The position numbers and the translations under genes are program-made. The notes under the pieces were generated by a model. It did not search any database. It was not told the DNA's origin and saw only the letters and a program-made list of their open reading frames with translations. A stretch of 64,000 nt of DNA from Anastrepha obliqua (Eukaryota; Arthropoda; Insecta; Diptera; Tephritidae): positions 31,767,792 through 31,831,791 of the forward strand of contig NC_072892.1 in the NCBI RefSeq assembly GCF_027943255.1, read 5' to 3'. Positions 35,401-43,720 of the stretch are shown in pieces. Each line of letters begins with the position of its first letter. Positions within the stretch are counted from its first letter, which is position 1.

Positions 35401-38400
35401 TATTCGCAATTATCGGGTGTGTTTTTAACTGCATGAAAACTATGTCATAAATATTCCCCATATATAAGCGGAATGCGGCTGAAGTGACAGTCCTTGACCG
35501 GATATAAATACGGCTCGTTCCGGTACCAACTGTCGTGGGAACTATCGATATCGACATCGGCAACTATAGTTTAACAGCTGAGAATAGAAAACTGTGTTCG
35601 GTTGAGTAAGCAAGTTGGCAAGTCATCATGAATCGTTTAACGCCAAAACAACGGTTACAAATTGTGGAAATTTACTAAAAAAAAAATAAAAATGAACAAA
35701 ACTGTTCGCAAAGTTCACAGAGCACTGAGCACAGAAATGCGGAAGGAGCTGCCGTTACGGTGAACGGCGAGCGCTATCGAGCCATGTGAACTGAATTTTT
35801 GTTAACAAAAGTTAATCTGCTAATATCGACGAAAGACGGCGCAACTTGCCATATACCATCGATTTATTGCAATATTCAAGCCACCATTGACGCCATACGG
35901 ACAGAGGAGGAGAAAGTAGTCAAAAATTGGACTGATCGAATGAAGTGTGCAACTCGTAGCCATGGCGAACATATGACGGATATAATTTTCAAAAAATAAA
36001 TGCCATGAAATTATGCTATGTACCAGATTATAATAAAAAAAAAATTAATTCCAACAATTCCAATCTGTTTTGTATTATCATTTTAAGTTCTCAAGCGGTT
36101 AAAAAACAAACGTCCGATATTTCATAAGCGCATATAAAACGGCGCGCTTATTGTTTCATATAAAAATAAAATATTACAAAAAATAAAAACAATAATACAA
36201 AAATAATGAAAAATATAAAACAATTACAAAAATAATAATAAAAAAATATAAATAATAAAAAAAATATAAATAATAATAAAAAAAATATAAATAATAATAA
36301 AAAAAATATAAATAATAATAAAAAAATATAAACAATAATAAAAAAATGATAAAACAATTAGAAAAATAATAATAAAAAAATACAAAATATTAAAAAAAAG
36401 AATAATAAAAAAATAAAAAATAAAATTAAAATTTAAATTAAAATTAAATATTAACAAAGAATAATAATAAAAAAAATAAAATAAAATAATGAGAAATTAT
36501 AATAATTAAAATAATAAAATAAAATAATGAGAAATTATAATAATTAAAATAATAAAACAAAAAAATTAAAAAAAACGATAAAGAATAATAAAAAAAATTA
36601 AAAAAACAAAAAAATTAAAAATTATTAAAAAAAATTATAATATGTACAAAAAAAATATAAAGCACAACGGACCCAGCTTGCGGTCTATGTGGCACTCCGA
36701 TGCGGTGTCACCCTTAAACCAACCAACCAAGCAGTTAAAAAATATAATAATATACTAATAAAAAAATAAAAATAATAAAAACAAAAAAATTAAAAAAATT
36801 AAAAAAAAAAACAATAAAGAATAATAAAAAATAAAAAAATATGAAAAGAATTAAGAAAAAATCAATTGTTGACTAAAATGGTAAATTTACTACAGATTTT
36901 AATAATCGATTAAAGCTTATAAATTTGATTGATGATTAAACTAATTCGTACAACTAATGCGATCAAACTTATTAATTAGTATAAAAAAAATATCTATACT
37001 CACATAATTAGTTTTAATTTTTTACAACTGTGTAAACAAAACAATTTTTTTACGTAAATTTCCGACTACATATTTTGATTTTCATAAAAATTTAACTTCT
37101 TAAAAAAAATGTTTAACTAAGAATAATTTTTAAATAATAATAAGAATAATATTAATTTAATAATTAAAAAAAAATGTAACTAAGAATAATTTTTTTTTAC
37201 TAAAACCAAAAATAAAAGTTTACTAAGAATAAAAAAATTAAGCAAAACTCTTGTATGGAAACTATGTAAAATATGCTTCTAACTAAAACAGAGGCAATTT
37301 TGAAGTTCCTATGGCAACTTGCAAATTGAGAATACAAAAATAATATTCGCTAGTAGGTCATGGAGAGAAGAAAATACTAGTATTAAAACCAGGATAATTT
37401 GGCCGGAAATAGATAAGAAAGGGTCAGCAGAATTGCTCAACCTCTCAAGAGAGAACAACTCGAAGGTCGTGGCTTGTGTTACCGGCCACTGGCTGTCAGA
37501 TAGGCACTATTCTAGGTTAGGAGTTATCGTCTCATGAATATGTACTGTAGAAGTTGTAGAGAAGAGGAAGAAAAAGTAGAAGACTTCCTCTGTAATTGTC
37601 CAGCCTTAGTTAGGAAATCAAACTTTTGACTTTTTTACGGAACTGCGCGGTGTTGGGATAAAATCTATCCGACGCTTCATAAGAGCGTTTAAATCATTCC
37701 ATGAAGAATAAACACTGAGGTTCCCATGTTAGAACGGTCTCCTGCATTGGTCTGAGGTCTAAATGAGTTGAGTGTTCTAAAACGACTGCCACAAAAACCT
37801 AACCTAATTTAATTTTAAATTTTAATGAATTAATTTAAATTTGAATGAATGAATTTAAATTTGAATGAAAATATTTATTGCTAAATAAAAAAAATAAACT
37901 TGCTAGTCAGTCAATGTAGATTTTAGCTGCATGAACCAATAAAACCACATCATGTATTCAAAGAAAAAAGTAGATTTCTGGCCGTGACGTCACGCTTTTG
38001 AGAGTAAGTTTGTCTGCTGTCGATTGAAGTGAAATGTTATATTACAAAGAAAACAAAGCAAACAAAAAGTGCTGTGACTGAGTGCGATTATTAACGGTAA
38101 TTATTATAAAACATAATAAAGTAAAATTTGTTGAAAATTAATAAATAATTGACGCGTACACTTTTGTTAGGTGTTTGGCCGAGTTTCTCGTCCTATTTGT
38201 GGTGTGGGTCTTGATGTTGTTCCCCTCTATTTTTTTTTATTCTACTAAATGTCAACAATACATGAAATTCAGCCGGTATAAAATGAGTTGTTAAAAATTT
38301 TTTTTTCGACATGCTTCGCAGCATCGCTACTGGACCAGGTGACGATTGGTTTCGTCATCCATTGGATGGCGTCTGCCTTCAGTATTAAAATTAGTCGGCT

Positions 38401-41400
38401 TGAAATGATGAGGTCAACATGACCCCTGGCTCCCGGACTAACAGTTTTAAGTCGACCCCGAATGGCCGATATTTTTTATGATGAACTTTTTCATGGCAGA
38501 ATTATACTGCCTTCCGAGGTGTGACCGCTCCAAGAAACAACGTTTCCTTCATTTTGGTGTTTCATGCACAGAGATTCGAACATACATACTCGGAATGGTG
38601 ATCATGCACCAACCTATTCGGCTACAGTGACTGTCGCGCTTGTTAATGGTTATTATTATAAAACATAATAAGCAATAATTATTTAATTGAAAATTAACAA
38701 AAAGTGTTCATAAAATATGGTGCTCGCGAAAGAAAGCGGTGTGCAATCACGGCTCGATTTTTTCATGCAAAAGAAGTGTGAAATGTAAACAAAACGAAAA
38801 CCGAAAAACTCCAACAACGCTACGCACCAACTTTTGTTTTAAATTCAATTACAAGTACACAGTTTGCTAATTACTTGATCTACAGCATCAACCAAGTCTA
38901 ACCTATCTTGATCTGTAGTCACTGATTCATGTCTTGGACGTGTATGGTTTGTAGTGTTTGTTAAGAAAAAAAAACTGAGGAAATAGTACGCACATACAAA
39001 TAAGTGAAACATGCAGCTTTATCGCCAACACAATGGAGTTAAAAATTTGGGGATGTCCAAAAACATGCAGTTCGTAAATATTTCTATCTATAATAGCGAT
39101 ATTAGCAAGGCACAAATATTATATTCTGTACTTCCTATGCCTATGCGATCTGGGTGACATAATTTTTTTTTTCTAAATTATAGAAAATATATTTAAGTTT
39201 TAAAAGCTAGGCTAAAAATAAGCTTCAGCCTTTGTTTGATATCGTAAATATTTAGAGCTAAGTACTTTTTTTTTTTTTTTTTAACAAAAATTGCCTATAC
39301 TCTCAGTTCACAATAAAATAGCTAAATACAGTGGAGGGACTGGTGATGATTATGATGACAATGAATGCGGGATGATGATGATGGCTCGCAATGAATTTTT
39401 GTGGTGGTAATGGTGGCAGGTGACATTATAATGCATAATTTTCATTTCAGTTTTTTTTTTTTTTTGGTTTCTTTTTTTTTTTTTTGTTTCATTATTTAAC
39501 ATTTGCTAATTGTATGGGTAGTTGTACAAAGTAGTAGTAGTGGTGGGTAGTTTTGCTACTTGGTAGTACTAGTAGAAGGTAGTAATGGTAGTGAATCTAA
39601 AAAGAAGTTAGTAAAAGGAATTACTACGGCACCTTGCATACCTCGACGAATCCTCCACGTTCTTTTACATAAATATATAACCTATACAAATCGAGCGGTT
39701 GCTTCGATATTGTTGGACAGGCGGTTATCGGTGTTCGGCGCTCCTCCATGAAGGCGCGCAGCTTATCCAGCCAACTGCGTCTTTCCGGATTATCATCCAT
39801 TTCGTACAGTTTACAGAGGCTATCCGATTTTTTCGTAGACGATGTACGAAAAGTCTCTTGTGGCGGCACATGGCTATTGAAAACTTGCTGTAGATATGCA
39901 AATGCAAATAATTATGTTAGCAGTTGTTCTCTTGTCTTGTAGTTCATTGTGTAATTTACCGGACTAGCTGGTGTTCGCGTCCAATTTGGTGGTGAATTCA
40001 TTTCGTACTCCTCACCAGGTCCACTCGGATGTCCGGGATGACCGACCGGCGATGTGCTGGGTGGCGCTAAATGGCTTTGGCTGTATGGATCATTTTTACG
40101 TGATTTTGGTGTTGTGCATTGTGGGTCTTCACCAGAAGCTGTGAATTGCGTTTAAGTGAATATTAAATTTGTTTTACATTACAATTAGGAAAGTAGGCGG
40201 ATTATCAATTAAACAAAAGCTTTCCGTTCGCAAATTAGCTCACCTGCTGATGCATTGGATAGCGTACTTTGTTGGCTAACTTCGTCAATGGGCGTGCCAT
40301 CTGGTCCGGTCGTCACCAACGAAGTGACCGGATGTGGTCCCGATGCTGTCGACGAACCCGACGAACTAATGCCATTGTCCTGTGAGATGTGTTCGCCATC
40401 GCCAGACAATATCACACCGCTACCTACACTGCCGCTCACCCCAACCATACTACCGCCGGGGCCAACACCACCTGGTCCCACAACACCGCCCATTGTTTGA
40501 GGCGGTGTGCTGGTCGGTGGCCCCATGCTGGTGGGCCCGTGCGGTGGACCCATGTGATGTGGCGGCCCCATTGGCATTCCCGGATGCATGCCAGGTCCAT
40601 TGCCGTAGCCCTGTTGCGGCGCAGGACCGCTACCATAGCCGCCTTTATGTTGTAAATGCTGCTTCAGATAGTTGAGTGGACGCGGCGAGCCACCGCCGGG
40701 TGGTTGTGGTGGCCCACCCGGTGGTGGTGTACCTTTGCCCTGTACATGATTGCCCATGCCCGCTGCGCCGGCACCAACTGGTGCCCCACCTCCACCCGGC
40801 CCGCCTTGTGGTGATGGTGGCACCCAGTTCTGATAGGGTGGATACTGTGCGTGTGGACCACCAGCACCAGTGTGATTTGGCATTGGTCTCCCAGGATATT
40901 GAGGACCTCCACCCGGTGGCATACTGTTCGCGGATGTTGGTTGATTCGAAGGAGGCGGTGTGGGCGCATAACCGCTGGGCGTATACTGCGGACGTGGCGG
41001 GTAGGTTCCTGCAAGAGAAATAGATAAAAATTAATAATACTTCAAAACAAATTGCACTCCCAATTACTTTTAATCGATCTAAATCAGTATAAAAAGTAAT
41101 TCAAGCCTTTCGAAGTCTTAGCAACGGGAACTTTGCCCCTTACCTTGGGAATATTGCTGCGACTGCTGTGGTGGCGGGTAGCCGGTCGGCAATCCTTGTG
41201 GTCCTGGACCAGGACTTTGTCCCGGCCCGCCCATCTTGTAGACACCGTGCATATGAGGCGGAGGTGGATAGCCGCCCGTGCCACCACCCGATCCTTGAGG
41301 AGGTTGTGTTTGCATACTGTTCAAGCCTTGATTCGGTGGCGGTGGTTGTTGCTGCTGTTGTTGTGGGCCGGTGGGTACACCTGGCCCACCAGGTGGCAGA

Positions 41401-41888
41401 CCTCCAACCTGCTGCTGCGAGCCACCTACACCGGCTGGGGAACTGTGCACACCAACCGGACCACCGATCGACTGCTGTTGAGATTGCGGTTGTGTCGGCA
41501 TTTGTTGTTGCTGCTGCAGTTGCTGTTGCTGTGGACCGCCGCCACCTTGCGTCGCTTGCATATGGGGCAGTGGTGGTGGTCCAGACGAACCAGGTTGCTG
41601 CATAGGACCACCACTACTCGACTGATTACTTGAGGGACGTGAAATGGGATGATTTTGTGCTGATAGAAAAGACCAAAGAAGGTTGAGATTAATTTATAAA
41701 AATATTGCAATGGTTTTGTTATATGACTTACCCACTGCCGGTGACATGGAACGCGAACCAGATGAGCCTGTAGGTGAAGGTGTGGGACGCATTACCTGCT
41801 GAGAATTGGGCGTGCCCGGAGGTCCCGAGCCCATGCCACTGTGTGCGCCACCACTCGAACTATCGTTGCTATTCTGACCGATCAATTC
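19470..41888 (-). CDS. osa: Osa (eyelid), ARID1/BAF250-type subunit of the Brahma chromatin-remodelling complex; 5' end missing
   Basis: Twelve coding exons join, transcription order, as 41888-41732, 41659-41144, 41008-40244, 40138-39960, 39887-39642, 34451-34235, 31460-31278, 30585-30406, 24187-24028, 23838-23634, 23567-23486, 23413-19470. All introns are GT-AG on the minus strand and phase is kept throughout, giving 2277 residues. In window numbering, residues 1-540 are Gly/Pro/Gln-rich, 563-661 are the ARID DNA-binding domain, 700-1200 are again low-complexity, a conserved block starts near 1214 (RKRL, CPVDPWRIFMAM), and the BAF250 C-terminal domain covers about 1635-1968, followed by a Ser/Asn/Ala-rich tail ending TTTAAVA-like before TAG. 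From family knowledge Osa is a nuclear trithorax-group protein that targets the BAP complex and restrains Wingless targets. The N-terminal exon(s) lie outside the window. Confidence 0.95.
23486..23567 (-). CDS. osa: osa coding exon K
   Basis: This 82-base exon encodes TPQPRRHPDFVKDSQPYPAY then NTRPQMYG, a short conserved Osa block. The acceptor is catatttag and the donor gtaagta. Introns of 66 and 72 bp flank it. Confidence 0.93.
23634..23838 (-). CDS. osa: osa coding exon J
   Basis: The exon encodes PPPGANQYGPYGNRSYSQPP, a Gly/Pro-rich stretch and QQDYYRPPDQ. The acceptor is catttag and the donor gttggt, a weaker GT site supported by phase and by the match of both flanking peptides to Osa. 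It ends on a codon boundary. Confidence 0.93.
24028..24187 (-). CDS. osa: osa coding exon I
   Basis: The exon encodes SPYPGQPGAYGQYGSSDQYN and PPQNRNMYPPYGPEGEA, highly conserved in dipteran Osa. The acceptor is ttttttcgtag and the donor gtgagtg. It is the only coding sequence in the 24-30.4 kb interval; the upstream intron is about 6.2 kb and full of repeats. Confidence 0.94.
25160..25800 (+). pseudogene. LINE reverse-transcriptase relic
   Basis: The plus strand encodes, in shifting frames, canonical non-LTR reverse-transcriptase blocks: NNKAAGADGMPAELFKHGG, then NYREISLLNNAYKALESVL, NQRRGFRPGKSTIDQIF, FVDFKAAFGS and EFGIPAKLIRLC. The usual Asp of the first active-site motif (VDFKAAF-Asp) is replaced by Gly. 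Several frameshifts and stops make it dead. It lies in the osa 6.2-kb intron, antisense to osa. Confidence 0.85.
26000..26165 (-). repeat. unnamed dispersed repeat family 2, inverted copy
   Basis: The reverse complement of this segment contains GGGCAGAATTCTGCTGCCGA, then GATGGCGTGGCGGCCAAAG and CTCTCACAATTTTGT, matching 33115-33290 and 53140-53205. It carries no recognisable coding sequence. Confidence 0.55.
26350..26690 (+). mobile_element. LINE reverse-transcriptase C-terminus with ATG-repeat tail
   Basis: An open frame encodes KSADKRWTGTPQAQRRRGRS, then GSWRRCIEEEYKAVDKTMTW and NRTKWKNFTLALCSTTKTKE, the typical last part of a non-LTR reverse-transcriptase protein, directly followed by (ATG)n at 26668-26683. 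It may be the 3' end of the relic at 25160-25800, with the middle replaced by other sequence, or an independent truncated insertion. Confidence 0.78.
26795..26873 (-). mobile_element. LINE 3'-tail element, copy d, partial
   Basis: The plus strand gttcccacgacagttggaac to ggctgtcgcttcagctctag corresponds to the last 80 bases of the tail family in reverse. The portion upstream of the GAATGCTGCT block is missing. Confidence 0.65.
26907..27231 (+). mobile_element. tRNA-derived SINE, copy 2 (nearly full length)
   Basis: The head CGGCCGCCGTAGCCGAATGG keeps the A-box region; the B box is damaged (GAACGAATCTC). The body has TAATAGCGGTGGCCCCTCTG, ATGAAAAAGCTCCTCATAAA, TCTGCCGTTCGTACTCGG and GGTGTACGCGCCAATTATAT, then a TATATACATA tail. 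It is the best copy for defining the 3' end of this family. Confidence 0.8.
27808..28682 (+). mobile_element. deleted Tc1-like transposon with terminal inverted repeats
   Basis: The left end CAGTCTGTTACATAAGAGAG and the right end (read inward) CACAGTCTGTTACATAAGAG are inverted repeats adjoining TA at 27806-27807 and 28683-28684. The plus strand encodes a decayed helix-turn-helix N-terminus (KFVSKWITRYKKVGNV; KDPTLTLRGAAVKLKAKGV), the first catalytic region (DRDWSNVIFSD followed by a stop), and a C-terminal fragment (VEYAEKLVESMPRRCQAI). The core with the other two catalytic residues is deleted, so at 875 bp it is non-autonomous. Confidence 0.82.
28740..29850. repeat. tandem array with an ACAGCTGATTT / CTCAAATTTTAATGACCAAAAATG unit
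   Basis: About eight repeats of roughly 110-190 bp alternate a block like GCGCTCAAATTTTAATGACC with one to several AACAGCTGATTT motifs and a TTTATATTTTTATTTTGATAAGC-type linker. Copies start near 28775, 28870, 29050, 29212, 29360, 29470, 29624 and 29762. The array lies in the largest resolved osa intron, 560 bp upstream (in plus coordinates) of exon H. Confidence 0.75.
30406..30585 (-). CDS. osa: osa coding exon H
   Basis: The exon encodes AAGDNISVSNPFDDP, a Gly/Ser linker and YTPVSRTPG. The chosen acceptor is cccatag at 30586; three further in-phase AGs lie 15, 18 and 21 bases inside the exon (starts at 30570, 30567 or 30564), so the precise start is less certain than the rest. The donor is gtatta. 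The linker between NPFDDP and TPVSRTPG is much shorter than the His/Gln/Pro-rich linker I recall in Drosophila Osa. Confidence 0.85.
31278..31460 (-). CDS. osa: osa coding exon G
   Basis: The exon encodes SSNSQDSFPAPGAAANASID and GYPGYPGGYPG, matching the segment just after ARID in Drosophila. The acceptor region reads gtcagcag, a tandem NAGNAG site: starting at 31460 gives PSP-G-SSNS, starting at 31463 inserts one Ala. The donor is gtaatt. The open frame extends further upstream but no AG acceptor exists between the polyA-like stretch and gtcag, so the exon cannot start earlier than 31463. Confidence 0.88.
32364..32518 (-). mobile_element. tRNA-derived SINE, copy 3, head missing
   Basis: The plus strand ttggcgcgtacacttctgtt, gtttggccgagctcctcctc and actccgaacggcagatattt is the reverse of the SINE body and 3' end. 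The tRNA-like head is absent, so this is a 5'-truncated copy in the intron between osa exons F and G. Confidence 0.72.
32590..33070 (-). pseudogene. mariner-type transposase C-terminal relic
   Basis: The minus strand encodes, with frame breaks, TSNEIIDLLREKFPDRVISR-like text, KSCDLTPCDFFHW (third catalytic Asp region with Tyr/Leu changes), VKEKVYANTPGSIQDLKDG and GGHLPDVIFHY. This is the normal end of a mariner transposase. A likely terminal sequence, GGGTTTTCCAATAAGAGGTG, lies at about 32595. The 5' two thirds of the element are absent. Confidence 0.75.
33085..33320 (+). repeat. unnamed dispersed repeat family 2, reference copy
   Basis: Contains AAAACTGAGATTG, GCCGTCTGA, TTGGACGAG, GTGCAGAATTC and GACGGGGTAGCCGCCAAAG blocks in the same order as at 52755-53205 and, inverted, at 26000-26165. 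No open frame or terminal repeats are obvious. Confidence 0.6.
33541..33769. mobile_element. 229-bp mariner-type MITE
   Basis: The left end CAAGGTGGGGCAAAAATCAT and the right end (read inward) CAAGGTGGTGCAAAATTAAT are inverted repeats, each flanked by TA (33539-33540 and 33770-33771). The interior has no coding capacity. Size, TA duplication and termini fit a non-autonomous Tc1/mariner MITE. Confidence 0.8.
34235..34451 (-). CDS. osa: osa coding exon F, second half of the ARID domain
   Basis: The exon continues the ARID domain with VTKSKTWKDIAGLLGIGASS, the HYTKNLLTFECHFDRG end, then a Lys-rich linker (EAGTKKKSAKAASVPSPG). The acceptor is ttcaacaaaag, a weak polypyrimidine tract, and the donor gtaagag. 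The junction with exon E restores the uninterrupted domain in frame, which confirms both splice sites despite the 5.2-kb separation. Confidence 0.95.
35454..35542 (+). mobile_element. LINE 3'-tail element, copy e, partial
   Basis: Reads CGGAATGCGGCTGAAGTGAC then AGTCCTTGACCGGATATAAA and ends CCAACTGTCGTGGGAAC, matching the tail family on the plus strand. It adjoins the deleted mariner relic at 35575-36000. Confidence 0.7.
35575..36000 (+). pseudogene. internally deleted mariner transposase, same lineage as 54276
   Basis: Begins with ATGAATCG encoding MNRLTPKQRLQIVEIY, then jumps to VTVNGERYRAM and ends EEKVVKNWTDRMKCATRSHG plus DIIFKK and a stop. The order and text match the start and end of the copy at 54276-55320, so roughly two thirds of the gene is deleted. 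It is a second, more decayed member of that lineage. Confidence 0.75.
36150..36860. repeat. AT-rich simple-sequence block with a GC-richer island
   Basis: Runs of (AATAATAAAAAAATATA)n dominate. A unit near 36478-36565 containing AATAATGAGAAATTATAATA is duplicated in tandem. At 36661-36735 an island (CACAACGGACCCAGCTTGCG, GCGGTGTCACCCTTAAACC) interrupts the array and looks like a retroelement 3' end. Minus-strand open frames rich in Phe/Ile are artefacts. Confidence 0.65.
37320..37800 (+). pseudogene. LINE RNase H / C-terminal relic
   Basis: The plus strand encodes RIIWPEIDKKGSAELLNLSR then KVVACVTGHWLSDRHYSRLG, followed after a stop by a decayed Cys-rich knuckle (EEEKVEDFLCNCPALV) and GVGIKSIRRFIRAF. 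This is the typical carboxy end of Jockey/I-type LINE proteins. It lies in the osa intron between exons E and F. Confidence 0.75.
38145..38638 (-). mobile_element. tRNA-derived SINE, copy 4, split by an insertion
   Basis: The 3' part (ttgacgcgtacacttttgtt, gtttggccgag) at 38150-38228 and the body plus tRNA-like head at 38442-38638 (aagtcgaccccgaatggccg, tgcacagagattcgaacat, cctattcggctacagtgac) are separated by about 210 bp of unrelated sequence. The B box on the minus strand survives as GTTCGAATCTC. Confidence 0.72.
39642..39887 (-). CDS. osa: osa coding exon E, first half of the ARID domain
   Basis: The exon encodes the start of the ARID (AT-rich interaction) fold: SDSLCKLYEMDDNPERRSW, then FMEERRTPITACPTISKQPL and DLYRLYIYVKERGGFVE. 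It ends at a codon boundary on a gtatgc donor. In this family the ARID helices bind DNA with little sequence preference. The intron that follows is about 5.2 kb and splits the domain just before the helix-turn-helix half. Confidence 0.96.
39960..40138 (-). CDS. osa: osa coding exon D
   Basis: The exon encodes SGEDPQCTTPKSRKNDPYSQ through to SPPNWTRTPASP, directly N-terminal to the ARID domain. The acceptor is attcacag and the donor gtaaatt. Basic residues KSRK may contribute to a nuclear localisation signal, which is inference. Introns of 105 and 72 bp flank it. Confidence 0.92.
40244..41008 (-). CDS. osa: osa coding exon C
   Basis: The exon encodes the Pro/Gly-rich region including NHVQGKGTPPPGG, PRPLNYLKQHLQHKGGYG and EHISQDNGISSSGS, all landmark stretches of dipteran Osa. 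The acceptor is ctcttgcag and the donor gtgagc. It ends in a split Ala codon (QQSTLSNASA). No folded domain is expected here; in this family the region is disordered. Confidence 0.94.
41144..41659 (-). CDS. osa: osa coding exon B
   Basis: The exon encodes the Gln- and Gly/Pro-rich segment that starts QNHPISRP and includes PPHMHGVYKMGGPGQSPG. The acceptor is ctatcag and the donor gtaaggg. It is separated from exon A by a 72-bp intron. Its 516 bases carry the phase-1 break unchanged to the next exon, where G|GA completes a Gly codon. Confidence 0.93.
41732..41888 (-). CDS. osa: osa coding exon A (first in window)
   Basis: This exon begins at codon phase 0 with residues ELIGQNSNDSSSGG, after an acceptor read as ccttccag on the minus strand, and ends with a split Ala codon at a gtaagt donor. 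The block is near-identical to Drosophila Osa, as I recall that protein, where it lies several hundred residues in. The preceding coding exon must therefore be upstream, beyond 64000. Confidence 0.93.
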
Positions 41889-42814
41889 CTGGAAGGATGC
41901 AAAAAAAGAAATAGAGAAAGGTGGTGATTAGTGGAGTTTTGCATTAGCAGTTGTTGAGAGATTTGTAGGAATAGCAAAATGAAATCGATACAATACTTTG
42001 TACAAACTTTCGAAATGCTCCCATGGCAGAATTTTATTCATGTTTCTCTCGATTTAGCTATTTTGATTATGATTTTTTGTTTGTTTTTTTGTTTATGATT
42101 CTTGTGTCGTTTTCGTTGGATTTTTCTTTTTTTATTTTAATTTGTTTTTTGAATATATTTTCGTAGTCTTATTTTGTTATTGTCGACGATTCCAATTCGG
42201 AACTATAGAGTTTCTTTGCTCAGAATTTTCTGCTGTAGAATTTTTTTCATTGCTGTCATTGCGTATGAAATTTTTGCTTTTCAAAAATTTACTAATTCAG
42301 AAAAATTATTTCAATACAAAGTGAAAACTAACGGAGCAAGTGGGTGAGGACGTGGGAGACGTTGCGAAAGCGGAAGTTTGCCAGTTGGGGTATTTGAGAT
42401 GTCAGGCGATAGAGTGGCAAAATGGAATGGCATTTATTGAGGAGGCGTCTGTGAATTGCGAGCTGGTTGAGAATACCATAATCGATTAATTATCGACACA
42501 CAAATTGGAGTGGAATGATATATAGAGAGCAAAATCACAATTTTCAAGGGGTGTCATAAATTCTTATAATAGAAAAAGTTTTAGTTTAGCGCAATCGAAT
42601 TACTTTTCCGTTACAGTATCGGCAACCGTAAAACAGAGAGGTAAGTAAATCGTCATTGGCATGAATTGAAGGCATCATAACTTATGTAAAGTAACAAAAA
42701 ATCGAGAATGAAAGAAAGTATTTAAAAAAATTGGAGTGGAGCAAAATTTTGTTCTAAAAATTGCGGCTCTTCCAAAATCAAATAAATCTAGTTTCTTTTC
42801 AATAATTTTTTAAT

Positions 42815-43100
42815 ATAGTAAACCTAAGAACGGGCAGGACACATTTCTCTCATCTGAGTTCCAGGGCATAGGAACATAAAGGAAAATGAAGTTGGTGTTG
42901 AGCTTGCGAGGAAGGGGTCGACAGAAGCGGGTTTCTTTTGTCCCTATGATAATGATAATAAACGGTTCACTAGACAGGGCTAGTTTACTGGGGCGGCAGC
43001 CCTTGGTCGGAAAAAACACGTAGAGCCGGCTGTCATGGGAATGCCTGTTGTCCCCATCTCAGACATCGGTGTCCCTTGACCGTTGTTAACGGGAAACTAC
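42815..43100 (+). pseudogene. LINE RNase H domain relic, 5' portion
   Basis: A frame across 42850-42930 reads VPGHRNIKENEVGVELARKG, a typical RNase H end of non-LTR elements. It is interrupted just downstream by the dispersed repeat at 43105-43325, after which the LINE resumes at 43326. Confidence 0.65.
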
Positions 43101-43104
43101 AGAA

Positions 43105-43325
43105 TTTCTGCCTTAACAAAAACTCTCTCTCTTTTCACCAAGAACGGAATAATCCGTAATACATTATTTTTTTTCTGAAGTTTAATAAATAAAAATAATT
43201 TTGGTATTTTGGTAATCCTGTATTATACTTTTCCATTAGAACAAAAGGTAAAAGTCGTGCCGACACAAGGTATTTTGAATACATCGGGCATTTCGAGCGG
43301 TGATGCAAAAGCGCAAGACAAACGG
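43105..43325 (+). repeat. unnamed dispersed repeat, copy 2, inside a LINE relic
   Basis: Shares with 3596-3840 the blocks aacaaaaactctct, aataatccgtaat, aataattttggta and aggtattttgaatacatc. Its placement between two parts of one LINE relic suggests that it moved as a discrete unit. Confidence 0.6.
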
Positions 43326-43720
43326 AATCCTATTTTTCTGTCTCAAAAATACTTTGGCCTCAGTACAACAGAGGCAGGAAGCTTAAAGAGCTGGGGAGCC
43401 CTCCCCATTCAATTTCCGAACTCATAGCGGTGATCACCGGTCAGTGGGTGATCGGAACGCATGCGACGAAATTGGACTTCCGTACAACTCCCATTGCAGA
43501 AGCTGTGGGGATCAGGCAGAGAAAGATACTATTGAACACTTTCTTTACAAATATCCGGTTAGGCGGCTGGGCGCTTGAGACTCCTTAGTGTGCCTTTTGG
43601 GGATAGCCTGAGGCAGTTCTCCCGCTTAGATCCCTTTTCTCGCCTCCAGTACATCAACAGCACGGGATGGCTGTAGATGGTTTTTCTTCATTTCGCTTCA
43701 ACCTAACCTAAGCGAGCTCT
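43326..43720 (+). pseudogene. LINE C-terminal relic, 3' portion
   Basis: One frame contains GDHRSVGDRNACDEIGLPYN, then HCRSCGD and EKDTIEHFLYKYP, the Cys/His knuckle at the end of Jockey/I-type LINE proteins; frameshifts and stops follow. It ends near the AACCTAACCTAAGC stretch typical of such 3' ends. Confidence 0.65.

Noticed and set aside
36148..36457. Phe/Ile-rich minus-strand frames resembling transmembrane proteins
   Set aside because: Pure (AATAAAAAAATATA)n translation artefact.
40209..41710. Multiple overlapping frames on both strands across osa exons B and C
   Set aside because: GC-rich, Gly/Pro repeat coding leaves other frames open by chance; splice sites and Osa similarity select a single frame.
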